DNA of 64,000 nt from Novosphingobium hassiacum (GCF_014196055.1 NZ_JACICY010000001.1:572203-636202), one strand, 5' to 3'. Counted from the first letter of the stretch, positions 26,587-35,885 are shown. The notes: generated by a model not told the origin, from the sequence alone. A program made the numbers and translations.

Positions 26587-27090
26587 TCAGAACAGCACGT
26601 CGAGCGTGAAGCCGATCCAACGGCCAAGCACGATCACCAGAGTCCACAGGCCGAGCGAGAGAAAGCCCGATATCCGCGCTGCTGCGGGTGGCGGCAGATC
26701 GAGATCCCAATCGGCAATGCGGCGATGCGCAGTGGTATGGAAGATGGCCATGTTCAAGCCCGCCGCCGCAATTGCCAGCAGCTTGAGCTGGAATTCCGGG
26801 TTGTTGGCATAGGCAGGTGCATTGGATGAGAACAGCAGCGCGCCCGTTATCACAGCAAGGACGAAGGCTACCCAGGTATAGGGAAGCAGTTCGCGGATCA
26901 GCTTGTCGGCGCTGCGCCGGTGAGACGCAAAGCCGACCAGCCGGAGATCGACGATCAGGATCGTACCGAACACAAGCGTGATGGCCAGAACATGCAGGGA
27001 TTCAATCAGCGGAAACGCGTTGACGTTTTCACGGATCGATGCGGAAATCGGCAGGTCATAGATCTGCTGGAGTGTAGTTTCGAGCGACAT
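26587..27090 (-). CDS. DUF6644 family membrane protein (second copy)
   Basis: 167-residue membrane protein with four predicted helices (FPLIESLHVLAITLVFGTILIVDL first), matching DUF6644. The family has no established function. The short N-terminal amphipathic part (LQQIYDLPISASIRENVNAFP) and His in ESLHVL are also found in its neighbour, so the two are paralogues. A strong GGGGGAG site precedes the ATG. It is the last gene downstream of a TonB-dependent receptor and ends 4 bp from the convergent AraC gene. Confidence 0.82.
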   Translation of the reverse strand: MSLETTLQQIYDLPISASIRENVNAFPLIESLHVLAITLVFGTILIVDLRLVGFASHRRSADKLIRELLPYTWVAFVLAVITGALLFSSNAPAYANNPEFQLKLLAIAAAGLNMAIFHTTAHRRIADWDLDLPPPAAARISGFLSLGLWTLVIVLGRWIGFTLDVLF

Positions 27091-27142
27091 GGCGGAAAGC
27101 TCCCCCTGAAATTGGTCTGATTGGTGGCGCGGCTGATGCCGC

Positions 27143-27616
27143 TCAGGTGTAGGCGATGAAGCGGCCGCAGAAGATGACCACGACCCAGATCAGCAGCATC
27201 AGCCACGCGATCGGCTTGGCCGGAATGGCCGCATGACCTCCGGGTGCGCGCAGCAACGGCCGGCGGAAGACAAGCGTCAGCACAAATGCAACGAGGACCA
27301 GCGCCATCTTCGTCCAGAAAATCGTGTTGCCCAAGGTGCGCGCAGGCTCTGCCACTACCAGTAGCGTGCCGGTCAGCAAAAGGACGACAAGCGCGCGCCA
27401 TATCCATGGCAAGTAGCGCTGCACAACGGTGCCTGCGGGCTCGTCGGTGGCCAGTACCCCCGCCAACCGCAATTCCATTACGAGGGCGGACCCGATAACC
27501 ACGGCAATGGCAAGAAGGTGCGTGCTTTGCACTGCCGGGATGATCCACGTGATATCCCGGAACATGGTGGATATCGGCGTCTCGTAGAGCCATTCCCCAA
27601 AGGATTGCATGTACAT
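27143..27616 (-). CDS. DUF6644 family membrane protein (first copy)
   Basis: 157 residues, four predicted helices, with the same plan as the following gene: LYETPISTMFRDITWIIPAVQSTHLLAIAVVIGSALVMEL. A conserved His sits in QSTHLL. The ATG at 27616 has GGGAG eight bases ahead; a second in-frame ATG is at 27610. It lies 161 bp downstream of the TonB receptor and 52 bp before the second copy. A pair of different four-helix proteins could form a heteromeric inner-membrane complex serving the receptor; function is not known. Confidence 0.82.
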   Translation of the reverse strand: MYMQSFGEWLYETPISTMFRDITWIIPAVQSTHLLAIAVVIGSALVMELRLAGVLATDEPAGTVVQRYLPWIWRALVVLLLTGTLLVVAEPARTLGNTIFWTKMALVLVAFVLTLVFRRPLLRAPGGHAAIPAKPIAWLMLLIWVVVIFCGRFIAYT

Positions 27617-27777
27617 GCCTCGTTCTCCCGATGTAATGATATTGCGTTGGCCGATGTGGCGAAATGTCGTGGAACCTCTCACACGCCCTAGTGGTGCGAG
27701 CGCTCCGGCCGAACTATGAAACGGTACGATACCGCGACAGCGCCAGCCGAAACGGTCTGTCACAGCCTCATTGCCGC

Positions 27778-29868
27778 CTAGAATGCTGCCGATAGCGTGA
27801 GGCGAAGCGACCGCGGCTCGAGCGGATGGACGTGCAGGTCCTCGGCGCCTTCAGGGCCCTCACCCTGAAGCCGGCTGCGATAGAAGTAATCGGCGGCATT
27901 GTCGGAGCTGTTCAGCAGATTGAACATTTCCGCGCGAAACGTGAGGCCATGTCCCAACTTGCGGCCCACGGCGAAATTGAATTGACCGTACCCTGGCGAG
28001 CGGACCGAATTGTCATCAACCAGAGGATGCGAGCCCAGCTTGCGCCAGACAAGGCTGCCGGACCAAGGCCCAAGGCCATCGACCAGGATACCGGCGGAAC
28101 CGATAAAGCCGGGCGCATCCTCGACGAACCGGTTAGCAACCGGCCCGTCCCGGTAACGTGCATGGCTGAAAGCGAGATTGCCGTTGATTTCCAGCCATGA
28201 GGCGGGGCGATATTGCGCAGTCAGTTCCACACCTTGCCGTCTGCTTGGGCGTCCTGCCTCGGTCTGCCCGGCGTCGGCGGAATAGGTCAGCTCTGAATCG
28301 AACTCAGCCTGAAACACTGTAGCCGTCAAAATGAGCTTCGAGATTGCATTGGTCCGGATGCCGGCTTCGATACTGTCTGACCGGACCAGCAGCGGTGGAC
28401 GAACGTAGACCGCCTGCCCCTGTTCGTCCTCGATCAATCCCGCACGGGCATCGTTGGAATGGAAGCCGCGCCCAGCCGAAAGATATAGCTCCGTTTTTGC
28501 CCATGGCGCGATGATCAAGCTCGCCTTGGGCTGGAAAAGCGATGCACTTTCGGTCCCGGAACCGCCCCTTTGGCGGTCCCGGTCCGTTGCACGAAAATGA
28601 TCTTCACGCACGCCGATGACGGTCCGCAACCATGGCGTCCAGTTCGCGCGATGTTCGACATAAGCCGCAAGGCTGAGTTCGTTGACGTGGTTGTCGCGCT
28701 CCACAGCAAAAGGCACCCGACGCTCGGTTGAGGCCAGATCGACATTGATGGCGTCAGCGCGGACCTGCGTGCCGACAGTGATCGCCTGGCTTGCACCGAA
28801 TGCCGTGAAAGGCACCCGCACCGAAGCGCTACCGCCGCCTATCCAGCGTGAATCGTTTTGGGCGTGCTGATCGCCACGCAAGGGATTGTCGAGAAAATGG
28901 GTGAAGTTGCTCCAGAGCGTCAAATGTTGGCGGATGCCGTATGCCGATACCAGCAGGTCGACGTCGCCCAGCTGTCTTGCCAGACGAAAGGACAGCGAAT
29001 AGCGCGATGCCTTGCCGCCATCGCTTGGGTCAAGCGTGCCAAAGCGACCTATGAGGCCGGACGCGACCGCGCGCGCAGGTTGGTCTGTCGTTGCATTCCA
29101 TTTGCCGTCATAGGCCATGGCTGTGATCGACATGCCATCGCTTACGGTGCCATTGGACCAGCGCAACATGGCGTTGAACCGTCTCAGGCGGTCAGGATTG
29201 TCCCACGGCCCGTCCAGCCGGAAATGCTCTGCGGCACCCAGCAACGTACTTCCGCCCGGAAGCCCGATCGATCCGCCAGCGAAAGCTCGACGATCGCCGA
29301 CAGTCCCTGCGCCAAGCGAGACTGTCAGCGGCATTTCATCTAGCAGTCGCAAATGGGCGCTGCCGACAGCCGAGAAATCGCCTTCGGCTGCGAAATAGGC
29401 ACCTTTGGTATAGTTTATTCCCCCGATCACTTCAGGCAGCAGAAAGTTCACATCGGTGTAGCCCTGACCATGGGCATGTGTCCGCTGGTTCACCGGCATG
29501 CCATCGACCCAGGTAGCGAAATCAGTACCGTGATCGAGATTGAAGCCGCGCAGGAGATACTGGTTCGCCTTGCCCTCGCCACTGTGCGAGGTCACGGCAA
29601 GGCCGGGAATTGATTCAAGATACTGACCCACGCGATAGGCAGGGCGCTGCTCGACTTCCTGCCGCGTGATAGAACCCTCGCTCGATGTCGCGGCAATGCC
29701 GATCACATCGAGCTTCGACGCTGTTACGACGATTTGCCGGACACTGTCCGGTGGTGCGGCGGAATCGCTTTCAGCGTTGGCCACGGCTGGATGAGCCGCG
29801 ATGCCAAGCAACCCCGCCCCGCAAAGCATACGCCAAGCCGATGCCGACGATTTTGCGCCTTTACCCAT
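27778..29868 (-). CDS. TonB-dependent outer-membrane receptor
   Basis: About 696 residues. Signal peptide ends AVANA; then a TonB-box-like VRQIVVTASKLDVIG, a plug domain (VEQRPAYRVGQYLESIPGLAVTSHSGEGKANQYLLRGFNLDHGTDF), and a 22-strand-type barrel ending LRLTLSAAF with terminal Phe. ATG at 29868 follows GGGGAG by 7 bases. The plug and barrel resemble receptors for small ligands rather than the two EIIVTAQKREERL-type receptors elsewhere in the window. With DUF6644 proteins downstream and a divergent cytochrome c/HupE operon, a metal or metallophore ligand is plausible but unproven. Confidence 0.9.
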   Translation of the reverse strand: MGKGAKSSASAWRMLCGAGLLGIAAHPAVANAESDSAAPPDSVRQIVVTASKLDVIGIAATSSEGSITRQEVEQRPAYRVGQYLESIPGLAVTSHSGEGKANQYLLRGFNLDHGTDFATWVDGMPVNQRTHAHGQGYTDVNFLLPEVIGGINYTKGAYFAAEGDFSAVGSAHLRLLDEMPLTVSLGAGTVGDRRAFAGGSIGLPGGSTLLGAAEHFRLDGPWDNPDRLRRFNAMLRWSNGTVSDGMSITAMAYDGKWNATTDQPARAVASGLIGRFGTLDPSDGGKASRYSLSFRLARQLGDVDLLVSAYGIRQHLTLWSNFTHFLDNPLRGDQHAQNDSRWIGGGSASVRVPFTAFGASQAITVGTQVRADAINVDLASTERRVPFAVERDNHVNELSLAAYVEHRANWTPWLRTVIGVREDHFRATDRDRQRGGSGTESASLFQPKASLIIAPWAKTELYLSAGRGFHSNDARAGLIEDEQGQAVYVRPPLLVRSDSIEAGIRTNAISKLILTATVFQAEFDSELTYSADAGQTEAGRPSRRQGVELTAQYRPASWLEINGNLAFSHARYRDGPVANRFVEDAPGFIGSAGILVDGLGPWSGSLVWRKLGSHPLVDDNSVRSPGYGQFNFAVGRKLGHGLTFRAEMFNLLNSSDNAADYFYRSRLQGEGPEGAEDLHVHPLEPRSLRLTLSAAF

Positions 29869-30042
29869 TTTTTGTCTCCCCACGGCCATTTTTGGTCGAT
29901 CCAGCGTGGCTGGTCAGGCTGCGCAGAGGAGACAAGTTACGAACGGTTCGCACCTTTTGTAGCATGGCCGGTGCGGACCGCGCGCGGCTGACCCGCAGAT
30001 CGCGATCACGAGGTTGTGCCCTTGCATCTTGGTGAGTTGGGT

Positions 30043-30076
30043 CGGTGTAACGGCGGTGTAACTGCCCGGTTACCGG
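30043..30076. promoter_or_regulatory. Direct repeat CGGTGTAAC x2 plus CCGG-TTA-CCGG in a divergent promoter region
   Basis: CGGTGTAAC occurs at 30043-30051 and 30054-30062, exactly 11 bases apart (one helical turn). It is followed by an inverted repeat CCGG-TTA-CCGG at 30066-30076. The block lies in the 289-bp region (29869-30157) between the TonB receptor (-) and the cytochrome c operon (+). I looked for a cobalamin riboswitch box and found none. A shared regulator binding here is inferred. Confidence 0.45.
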
Positions 30077-30157
30077 AAACTTCTACCGTGCCGGGCGTGA
30101 ATGCGGGCAAGCTCTTTCTGCGGCGCTTTTGGTGTTGCCGCGTCGGGAGAAGCAGAA

Positions 30158-30673
30158 ATGAATCTGAGACTTGCCCCTCTAGGTGCTTTGAGACTGGCAG
30201 GGCCTGCCCTCCTTGCGCTGATCACAGCAGGCTGCAATCGCGAACCGCAAGCTCCACCGCTCGACATCAAGGCGCTGATGGCAAATCACGTGCAGCCGAC
30301 CGCCGAGGTGTATTGGAACGCAGTGCAGTACATTTCCGACGAAACGGGATCCCGCAAGATCGAGCCTCGTACCGATGCCGAATGGACGCGTACGCAGGAA
30401 GCGGCGGCCAAGCTTCGTCAGCTTGGCGAACAGATGAAAGACCCCGCAGTGGCTGCCGGCCGGGGCACGGATTGGCAGGATTTTGCACAGGGACTTGCCG
30501 ACGTCGCAACACAGGCCGAGCAGGCAGCCAAGCAGCGAAGCCCGGACAAGGTGTTCGAGGTTGGCGGCGCGATTTACAACGTGTGTAGCGCTTGCCACGA
30601 AGTCTATATGCCGTCGCCGGGCGGCGCTGCCCCTGCTGGCGTTGCGTCGGCTGCGGCAACGACCGGGTCGTGA
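30158..30673 (+). CDS. Monohaem cytochrome c lipoprotein
   Basis: 171 residues. A signal sequence with lipobox ITAGC puts Cys26 at the lipidated N-terminus. The single haem motif CSACH is near the C-terminus (143-147) after a helical body, as in class II / cytochrome c-prime-like proteins (IYNVCSACHEVY). It is probably anchored in the periplasm-facing membrane and transfers electrons. ATG at 30158 follows GGGAG. It overlaps the HupE gene by GTGA and leads the three-gene operon divergent from the TonB receptor. Confidence 0.85.
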   Translation: MNLRLAPLGALRLAGPALLALITAGCNREPQAPPLDIKALMANHVQPTAEVYWNAVQYISDETGSRKIEPRTDAEWTRTQEAAAKLRQLGEQMKDPAVAAGRGTDWQDFAQGLADVATQAEQAAKQRSPDKVFEVGGAIYNVCSACHEVYMPSPGGAAPAGVASAAATTGS

Positions 30674-31389
30674 ACGTGGCTCGGCAAACGTTCGGTTCGC
30701 GCTGGCCGATTTTTGCCTTTCTTGCAGTTTTCGTGGCGTTGTTGTTCGCCGCCATGCCCTCTCTCGCGCTCGCGCACGATGTCGCGCGCAGTGACCGTGC
30801 CTTTGTCCAGACGGTTTCAGGACCGGCGTTCTTTCCCTTTCTCTATCTCGGCGCCAAGCACATGGTTACGGGATACGACCACATCCTGTTTCTGCTCGGC
30901 GTGGTCCTGCTGCTTCGGCGGCTGAAGGACGTCGTCCTGTATGTCTCGATGTTCACGATCGGCCATTCCACAACACTATTGCTCGGCGTGCTTGGCGGTA
31001 TTGGTGCCAATTCCCATGTGGTCGATGCGATTATCGGGCTATCGGTAGTCTACAAGGGCATCGACAACCTCGGCGGGTTCCAGAAGATCGGCCTGCGTCC
31101 CGATCAACGCCTCGTCATACTCGTGTTCGGGCTTTTCCACGGACTTGGCCTGGCCACCAAGCTGATTGACCTTGCAATGCCGCGCAACGGCCTGGTGACC
31201 AACCTTGTGGCCTTCAACATCGGGGTAGAGGCTGGCCAAATTCTCGTCCTTCTGCCGCTGGTGGCGTTTCTTGGCACCGTGCGCAATGCGCGCTCGTTCG
31301 CGTTTTCTGCCCGTGTGGCCAGCGCGCTTCTGGTGGTCTGCGGCCTTGCCATCATGATCCAGCAATCAATGGAGTTCTTCGCATCATGA
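30670..31389 (+). CDS. HupE/UreJ family membrane protein
   Basis: 239-residue inner-membrane protein with about six or seven helices and a cleavable or N-terminal signal (SLALA, then HDVARSD). The family motif with His and Asp, KHMVTGYDHILFLLGVVLLL, is present; HupE/UreJ members are secondary transporters of Ni or Co, others may handle copper or other metals. The GTG start at 30670 overlaps the cytochrome c stop. If the signal is cleaved the mature chain starts with His. The context (TonB receptor, cytochrome c, anchor protein) points to metal import. Confidence 0.85.
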   Translation: MNVARQTFGSRWPIFAFLAVFVALLFAAMPSLALAHDVARSDRAFVQTVSGPAFFPFLYLGAKHMVTGYDHILFLLGVVLLLRRLKDVVLYVSMFTIGHSTTLLLGVLGGIGANSHVVDAIIGLSVVYKGIDNLGGFQKIGLRPDQRLVILVFGLFHGLGLATKLIDLAMPRNGLVTNLVAFNIGVEAGQILVLLPLVAFLGTVRNARSFAFSARVASALLVVCGLAIMIQQSMEFFAS

Positions 31390-31991
31390 ATAGCCAACCA
31401 ACGCGCAGTTCCACGCGCCGAAAGCTGCTGTGGGGCACAGGCATCGCCATCGTGGCAGGTGCGGTGACCGTCTTGTTTATCCTGCCTTCAGAACTGGGGA
31501 TCGATCCGACCGGCTTTGGCGAAAGCAGCGGTCTTTCCAAGATGGCCAACCCCGGGGCAGAGCGCCTGCTGGCACGCGGCAGGGCACGCAAGGGGGTGTT
31601 CACGCCGGGCGAAGCCGCGCAGGAACCAGGGATTCAAGATCACTGGGAGTACGAGCTGCATCCTTACGAAGAGATCGAACTCAAGTACGAGATCGAGCAG
31701 GGCAAGCCGATGGCGTTTCGCTGGAGCGCAACTGGCCCGCTGAACTATGACATGCACGCCCATCCCTTCGCCGGGGGCGAAGCCGAGACGGAAAGCTACG
31801 ACATCGCCAAGGCCGATCGCCAGTCAGGCCGCTATGTCGCCGCGTTCACCGGCATACACGGGTGGCATTGGCAGAACCGGGGCATGACGGTGGTGCGGAT
31901 CACGCTGGACGCCAGCGGCACGATCAAGAGTTCACGCGTTATCAAGGGCGGCATCGAGCAAGAACGGGGCTTCACGCCGCCGGCACATTGA
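31386..31991 (+). CDS. Transmembrane anchor protein
   Basis: 201 residues with one N-terminal transmembrane helix (about 13-33, LLWGTGIAIVAGAVTVLFIL) and a periplasmic domain. The part KYEIEQGKPMAFRWSATGPLNYDMHAHPF and FTGIHGWHWQNRG matches a family annotated as transmembrane anchor protein, which often sits beside HupE or heavy-metal efflux genes; its role is not known. It overlaps the HupE gene by ATGA. The MHAHPF motif and two further His could bind metal, by inference. Two hairpins follow at 32016-32086. Confidence 0.78.
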   Translation: MNSQPTRSSTRRKLLWGTGIAIVAGAVTVLFILPSELGIDPTGFGESSGLSKMANPGAERLLARGRARKGVFTPGEAAQEPGIQDHWEYELHPYEEIELKYEIEQGKPMAFRWSATGPLNYDMHAHPFAGGEAETESYDIAKADRQSGRYVAAFTGIHGWHWQNRGMTVVRITLDASGTIKSSRVIKGGIEQERGFTPPAH

Positions 31992-32015
31992 ACACAACCC
32001 TTGGGCCCAACAGGA

Positions 32016-32046
32016 AGGCCGCAGCGGACTGGAACCGCTGCGGCCT
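32016..32046. terminator. 12-bp stem hairpin, terminator of the cytochrome c/HupE operon
   Basis: AGGCCGCAGCGG and CCGCTGCGGCCT pair perfectly around a 7-base loop, followed by ATTTAT on the plus strand. It is 25 bases after the anchor-protein stop and is first of two hairpins between convergent operons. Confidence 0.75.
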
Positions 32047-32054
32047 ATTTATGG

Positions 32055-32086
32055 ACCTGCCGCTGCGCTTTACCGCACCGGCAGGT
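32055..32086. terminator. Second hairpin between convergent operons
   Basis: A 13-base arm (ACCTGCCGCTGCG) pairs with its complement with one mismatch around a 6-base loop and is followed by TTTATT. On the minus strand it is the first structure after the TonB receptor stop, so it probably serves the opposite operon or both. Confidence 0.7.
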
Positions 32087-32095
32087 TTATTCTGA

Positions 32096-34378
32096 TCAGA
32101 ACTTCACTTCGACATTCAAGCCGACAGTGCGTGGCTGCGAATAGTTGAACCAGTTGGTGTTGTAGCTGGTCTGGTTCCAGAAGCCGCCACCGATGATGCC
32201 GCGCTTGTTGGTGAGGTTCTGGACAAAGGCGCTGAGCGTCCAATTATCGATGTTGAGCGCGGCGTTGACATCGAACTGGACATAGCCGGGATAGTTGGCC
32301 CGGAGCGGAGCGGCGCCCTCGAACGGCACGAATTCCCCGTTGCGCTGGCCGACGTACGTTGCCGCGCCGCCAAGCGAGAAGTCCGCATCCTGCCCGACCG
32401 ACGTCTTGTAGTCGAACGAGAAGCGACCGGAATGCTTGCTTGAAAACGGCAGCCGATCCCCTTGCAGAGCATAGAAGTTCGCATCGACGAATTCTTCGCG
32501 CAGCGTGGCATCGACATAGGAATACCAAGCGCTAAGGGTCAGCCCATCGGCAGGCCGCGCAGACAGCGAAAGTTCCACACCCCGGCTGCGTGCCTTGCCC
32601 GCATTGCCATTATAGGTGAACACGTCGAGCACCTGCACGATCTGGATGTCCTTCCAGTCGATGTGGAACAGCGACACATCGTAGGACAGCAGCCCGCCAG
32701 CCAGATCACCCTTGGCACCGAGTTCGTAGTTCACGGTCTTGTCGGGTGCGAACTGGCACGGCACGTTGGCCGGCGCCGCCAGAGGCCCACAGACCGCGTT
32801 GGTTCCACCCGGACGATATCCCGATGCAACGCGGGCATAGATCATGTGATCGGGTGAAGGCTTGAAGCGCGGTGTGATCTGATAGGTAAACGCGTTACCG
32901 CTTGCTTCAGGGCGGTTGATCCCTTCGAGCGGAAGCGCAGGGTAAGGATCGAACTGGAACCACTCGTGGTGGAACATTTCCTGATCGTTGTGGCTGTAGC
33001 GCCCGCCGAACTGGACATCGAACTGGTCGGACAGACGAACGGTCAGATTGCCGAAACCCGCATATTCGCGGAACTTGATCGTGTCGCGCCAGACGATGAT
33101 CGTGCCGAGTTGAGGGCCGGTTCCATCGTTGATCGGGACGCCCAGTATTGCGCCATTGGCCGGATTGGTTGCGTAGTTATCAAGATCGTAGTTGGCGTCT
33201 TCGTCGGTGTAGAACCCGCCGACGATCCAGTCGATATTGTCACCGAACGAGCCGGAAAGCCGCGTTTCGTGCGAGAACTTGTCGACGTTATAGCCTTGGC
33301 GGAAAACGTCTCCGATCGGGCTGATCCCGGGGAACAGGATCGGAAAGACCGGTGCGAATTCTACCAGCGGCGAAGCGGTGAAATCGAGCGAGTCGAAGTT
33401 GCGGGCGCGCGAATAGGACGTGATAGAGGTTACGTCGACGGCGCCCAGTTCTGCACGCACTTCGGCAGTGTACATTTCAGTTTCAGAGCGGCTGCGCCCC
33501 GAACCGATCTGATCGGTCTGCTTGTAGAGCGAGCCGGTGGTGATATCGACGTTTGGCGCACCGTAGATGTCACGCACCTGATACAGGCCGCTGAGCTTGA
33601 CCGAGAATGCTTCCGAAGGCTTCCACAGCGCAGAAACGCGCCCGCCCCAAACCTTGGATGAATTGGCGTCCTTCACCCCGGTGCGAACGTTGTCGATATA
33701 GCCCGCCTCCCTGCGGACGAAGGCACTGCCGCGCACGGCGAGCGTTTCGCTGACGGGCACGTTGATCGAGCCGCGCAGGTTGTATCCAGCGCTTCCGCCC
33801 TCGTGGACCAGATTGGTGCCGGCAGCGACGGAGCCCGAAAAGTCGCTGGTGTCGGGATCGACGGTGACATACTTGACCAGACCACCCATCGAGCTGGCAC
33901 CATAAAGCGTGCCCTGCGGCCCGCGCAGTACTTCGACCCGCTGCAGATCGGCAGGATCAAGATCGGGTGCAGAGCCGAACAGACCGCCCTGCCCGGTCGA
34001 TGCGCCGAACGGTGCGTCATCGATGGTGTAGCCTACGACCGGGTTGCCGCTGACTGGACCTGTGGAAATGCCACGGATCGACAGCTGGGCACGATTGTTC
34101 TGAAACTGGAGGTTCACGCCAGGTACGCTGGCGAAGAAATCCTGCGCCTTGGTCTGGTTCTGTGTCAGGAGATCCCCACCGCCAACAGCCGTGACGGGCA
34201 CGGGCACGTCTTTCAACCGCTCTTCGCGCTTTTGCGCGGTAACGATGATCTCGTTGCCCAATTCGTCAGCTTTCGCCGCCGACTGAGCAGCCGCTGGCGT
34301 GGCCGCCAATGCAAGCATCACTGCACTTGAAAAAGGCACGCAGGACGCCGCGAGTGTGCGCTTGATTACTCCACTCAT
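32096..34378 (-). CDS. TonB-dependent receptor (paralogue of the receptor at 53994)
   Basis: 760-residue outer-membrane receptor. Signal peptide ends AAAQS; TonB-box-like region NEIIVTAQKREERLKDVPVP; plug with LQNRAQLSIRGIS-like segment and RVEVLRGPQGTLYGASSMGG; barrel ending GLNVEVKF with terminal Phe. It is one of the large sphingomonad receptors for organic or chelate ligands. An AAGGGGAA site precedes the ATG. It begins 18 bp after the PepSY gene, so the two form an operon. The plug is almost the same as in the receptor at 53994-56288 (for example QNQTKAQDFF and DLDP motifs in both), so they are recent paralogues. Confidence 0.93.
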   Translation of the reverse strand: MSGVIKRTLAASCVPFSSAVMLALAATPAAAQSAAKADELGNEIIVTAQKREERLKDVPVPVTAVGGGDLLTQNQTKAQDFFASVPGVNLQFQNNRAQLSIRGISTGPVSGNPVVGYTIDDAPFGASTGQGGLFGSAPDLDPADLQRVEVLRGPQGTLYGASSMGGLVKYVTVDPDTSDFSGSVAAGTNLVHEGGSAGYNLRGSINVPVSETLAVRGSAFVRREAGYIDNVRTGVKDANSSKVWGGRVSALWKPSEAFSVKLSGLYQVRDIYGAPNVDITTGSLYKQTDQIGSGRSRSETEMYTAEVRAELGAVDVTSITSYSRARNFDSLDFTASPLVEFAPVFPILFPGISPIGDVFRQGYNVDKFSHETRLSGSFGDNIDWIVGGFYTDEDANYDLDNYATNPANGAILGVPINDGTGPQLGTIIVWRDTIKFREYAGFGNLTVRLSDQFDVQFGGRYSHNDQEMFHHEWFQFDPYPALPLEGINRPEASGNAFTYQITPRFKPSPDHMIYARVASGYRPGGTNAVCGPLAAPANVPCQFAPDKTVNYELGAKGDLAGGLLSYDVSLFHIDWKDIQIVQVLDVFTYNGNAGKARSRGVELSLSARPADGLTLSAWYSYVDATLREEFVDANFYALQGDRLPFSSKHSGRFSFDYKTSVGQDADFSLGGAATYVGQRNGEFVPFEGAAPLRANYPGYVQFDVNAALNIDNWTLSAFVQNLTNKRGIIGGGFWNQTSYNTNWFNYSQPRTVGLNVEVKF

Positions 34379-34395
34379 TATATTTCCCCTTTAAA

Positions 34396-35724
34396 TTAAT
34401 ATTTTGGTTGTTGTTTATAGTTCTGTTTGCCATCCGCTTTTGATTGCGCGGTCACTGGTTTTGCGCGCGGCAATCGTCGCCTTCGCCACCAAAGCAGCAC
34501 GCCGGTGAGCGAGATGCCCACCACCAGAAGGCCGAACGCGGACACCGCAATCTGCCATGCCCGGCCGCCAATCGCAGTCACGTGAAGCGCCACAATCCAG
34601 CTTGTGATCGTGTTCCCGGCGCGTTGCCCTGTGGGCAGTTGCAGCCCAAGCAGCCTGCCATCGCGGGCATCTATTGCGATTGTGGCGGCCGTTGCGGGTG
34701 AATCCGTCTCGGTGGGGTTTCCCTGCGCATCGAGCAGATCGCGCGACGTGTGCATCAGGAAGAAATAGACGCCCAGGTCCCGGCGATACTCGATCGCTGC
34801 TGGCTTGCCGAGCGTGAAGCCTTCACGCTCGGCAGCTTGTCGGAAGTACTCCTGCCCAAGCTCTGCGGCCTTGAACCAATTTACCGGCGGCTCGATTAGC
34901 GGCGCGGCCAAGGGCGCACGCGGTGGCAGCTCCTGAAAATGCTCGTATTCTGCGAAGTTCTTGATGAAGCTGCCGTAATAGCCGCCAAGATTAAGCGCGA
35001 AACCGGTGATCGCAAAAATCATCAGGAGGGGCCACAACCACAGCCCCGTTGCACGATGCAGATCGAGCACGAAGCGGTTGGAATTATTGCCCTTGCTGAC
35101 TTTCCAGGAAGTAGCCCACCGCTTATGGAAAGGGCGTGGCTTGTTTCCTGATTTGCCCCGCTTCACCTTGGCCGGAAATGTCAGGTAGAAACCTGACAGG
35201 GCGGCAACCGCCCAGACAAGGCCGAGTGAGCCGATCAGCAAGATGCCGATGCCCAACGGAAAAATCAGCGCATAGTGCAGATAATAAAGGAACGACGGGA
35301 TCCCGTCGGGGCGCAGTGTTGCAGCGCCGATAATCCGCTGGCCAAGACGTTCGCCCGTATAGGGATTGGCGAAGACTTCATCGTAGTCGATCGGCATGGG
35401 TTCGCCGCTGCGCTTGTCGATTGCAGGCATGACGCGCGAAAAGAGCGGTTCGTCCGCCTTTTGCGGAAACTGCAGCGAAAAGAGGTGCGAGTGCGGGTCT
35501 TCTGCTTCGAGCCGTTCGCGGATTCTGAGCGCATCATCCACTGTCACTGGCTGCGCCCTGGGCGCGACGACGCGCATACGTGGGTTGAGCGCGCGCTCCA
35601 GATCGTCATAGAAGGCAATAACGCTGCCGGTGGCAGCAATGATCACGAGGAAAAACGCCAGCAACAGGCCGAGGTAGCGGTGAAGTTTCACCGCAACGTC
35701 CCTGATTTGCACCGGCTTCGTCAA
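34396..35724 (-). CDS. PepSY-domain transmembrane protein
   Basis: About 442 residues with four main transmembrane helices: LHRYLGLLLAFFLVIIAATGSVIAFYDDLE near the N-terminus, IFPLGIGILLIGSLGLVWAVAALSGFYLTFP, LHRATGLWLWPLLMIFAITGFALNLG, and a C-terminal helix VSAFGLLVVGISLTGVLLWWRRR. Between them lie periplasmic PepSY regions. Such PepSY_TM proteins act beside TonB receptors in reducing or releasing metal from imported chelates. TTG at 35724 is chosen because GAGGGGG lies 6 bases ahead; TTG at 35739 is upstream. The extreme C-terminus (KQNYKQQPKY) is AT-rich, unlike the rest. Confidence 0.85.
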   Translation of the reverse strand: MTKPVQIRDVAVKLHRYLGLLLAFFLVIIAATGSVIAFYDDLERALNPRMRVVAPRAQPVTVDDALRIRERLEAEDPHSHLFSLQFPQKADEPLFSRVMPAIDKRSGEPMPIDYDEVFANPYTGERLGQRIIGAATLRPDGIPSFLYYLHYALIFPLGIGILLIGSLGLVWAVAALSGFYLTFPAKVKRGKSGNKPRPFHKRWATSWKVSKGNNSNRFVLDLHRATGLWLWPLLMIFAITGFALNLGGYYGSFIKNFAEYEHFQELPPRAPLAAPLIEPPVNWFKAAELGQEYFRQAAEREGFTLGKPAAIEYRRDLGVYFFLMHTSRDLLDAQGNPTETDSPATAATIAIDARDGRLLGLQLPTGQRAGNTITSWIVALHVTAIGGRAWQIAVSAFGLLVVGISLTGVLLWWRRRRLPRAKPVTAQSKADGKQNYKQQPKY

Positions 35725-35885
35725 GATTTGCCCCCTCAATCGGCAAGACTGCTACAGACGCAAGGCCGCGACCGAAAAGCGGTACAGGTACCGCCGGCTG
35801 ATCAATCCGACCTAGACCGGAACCACGTCTTCAAACTGTCGTCTTCGGCCCTCAAGCTTACAACCTTGGACCATTGCCTGAGTGT

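Noticed and set aside
29869..30157. Possible cobalamin riboswitch ahead of the TonB receptor
   Set aside because: No B12-box-like conserved core or matching stem pattern could be found; only the short repeats listed as a regulatory site are seen.
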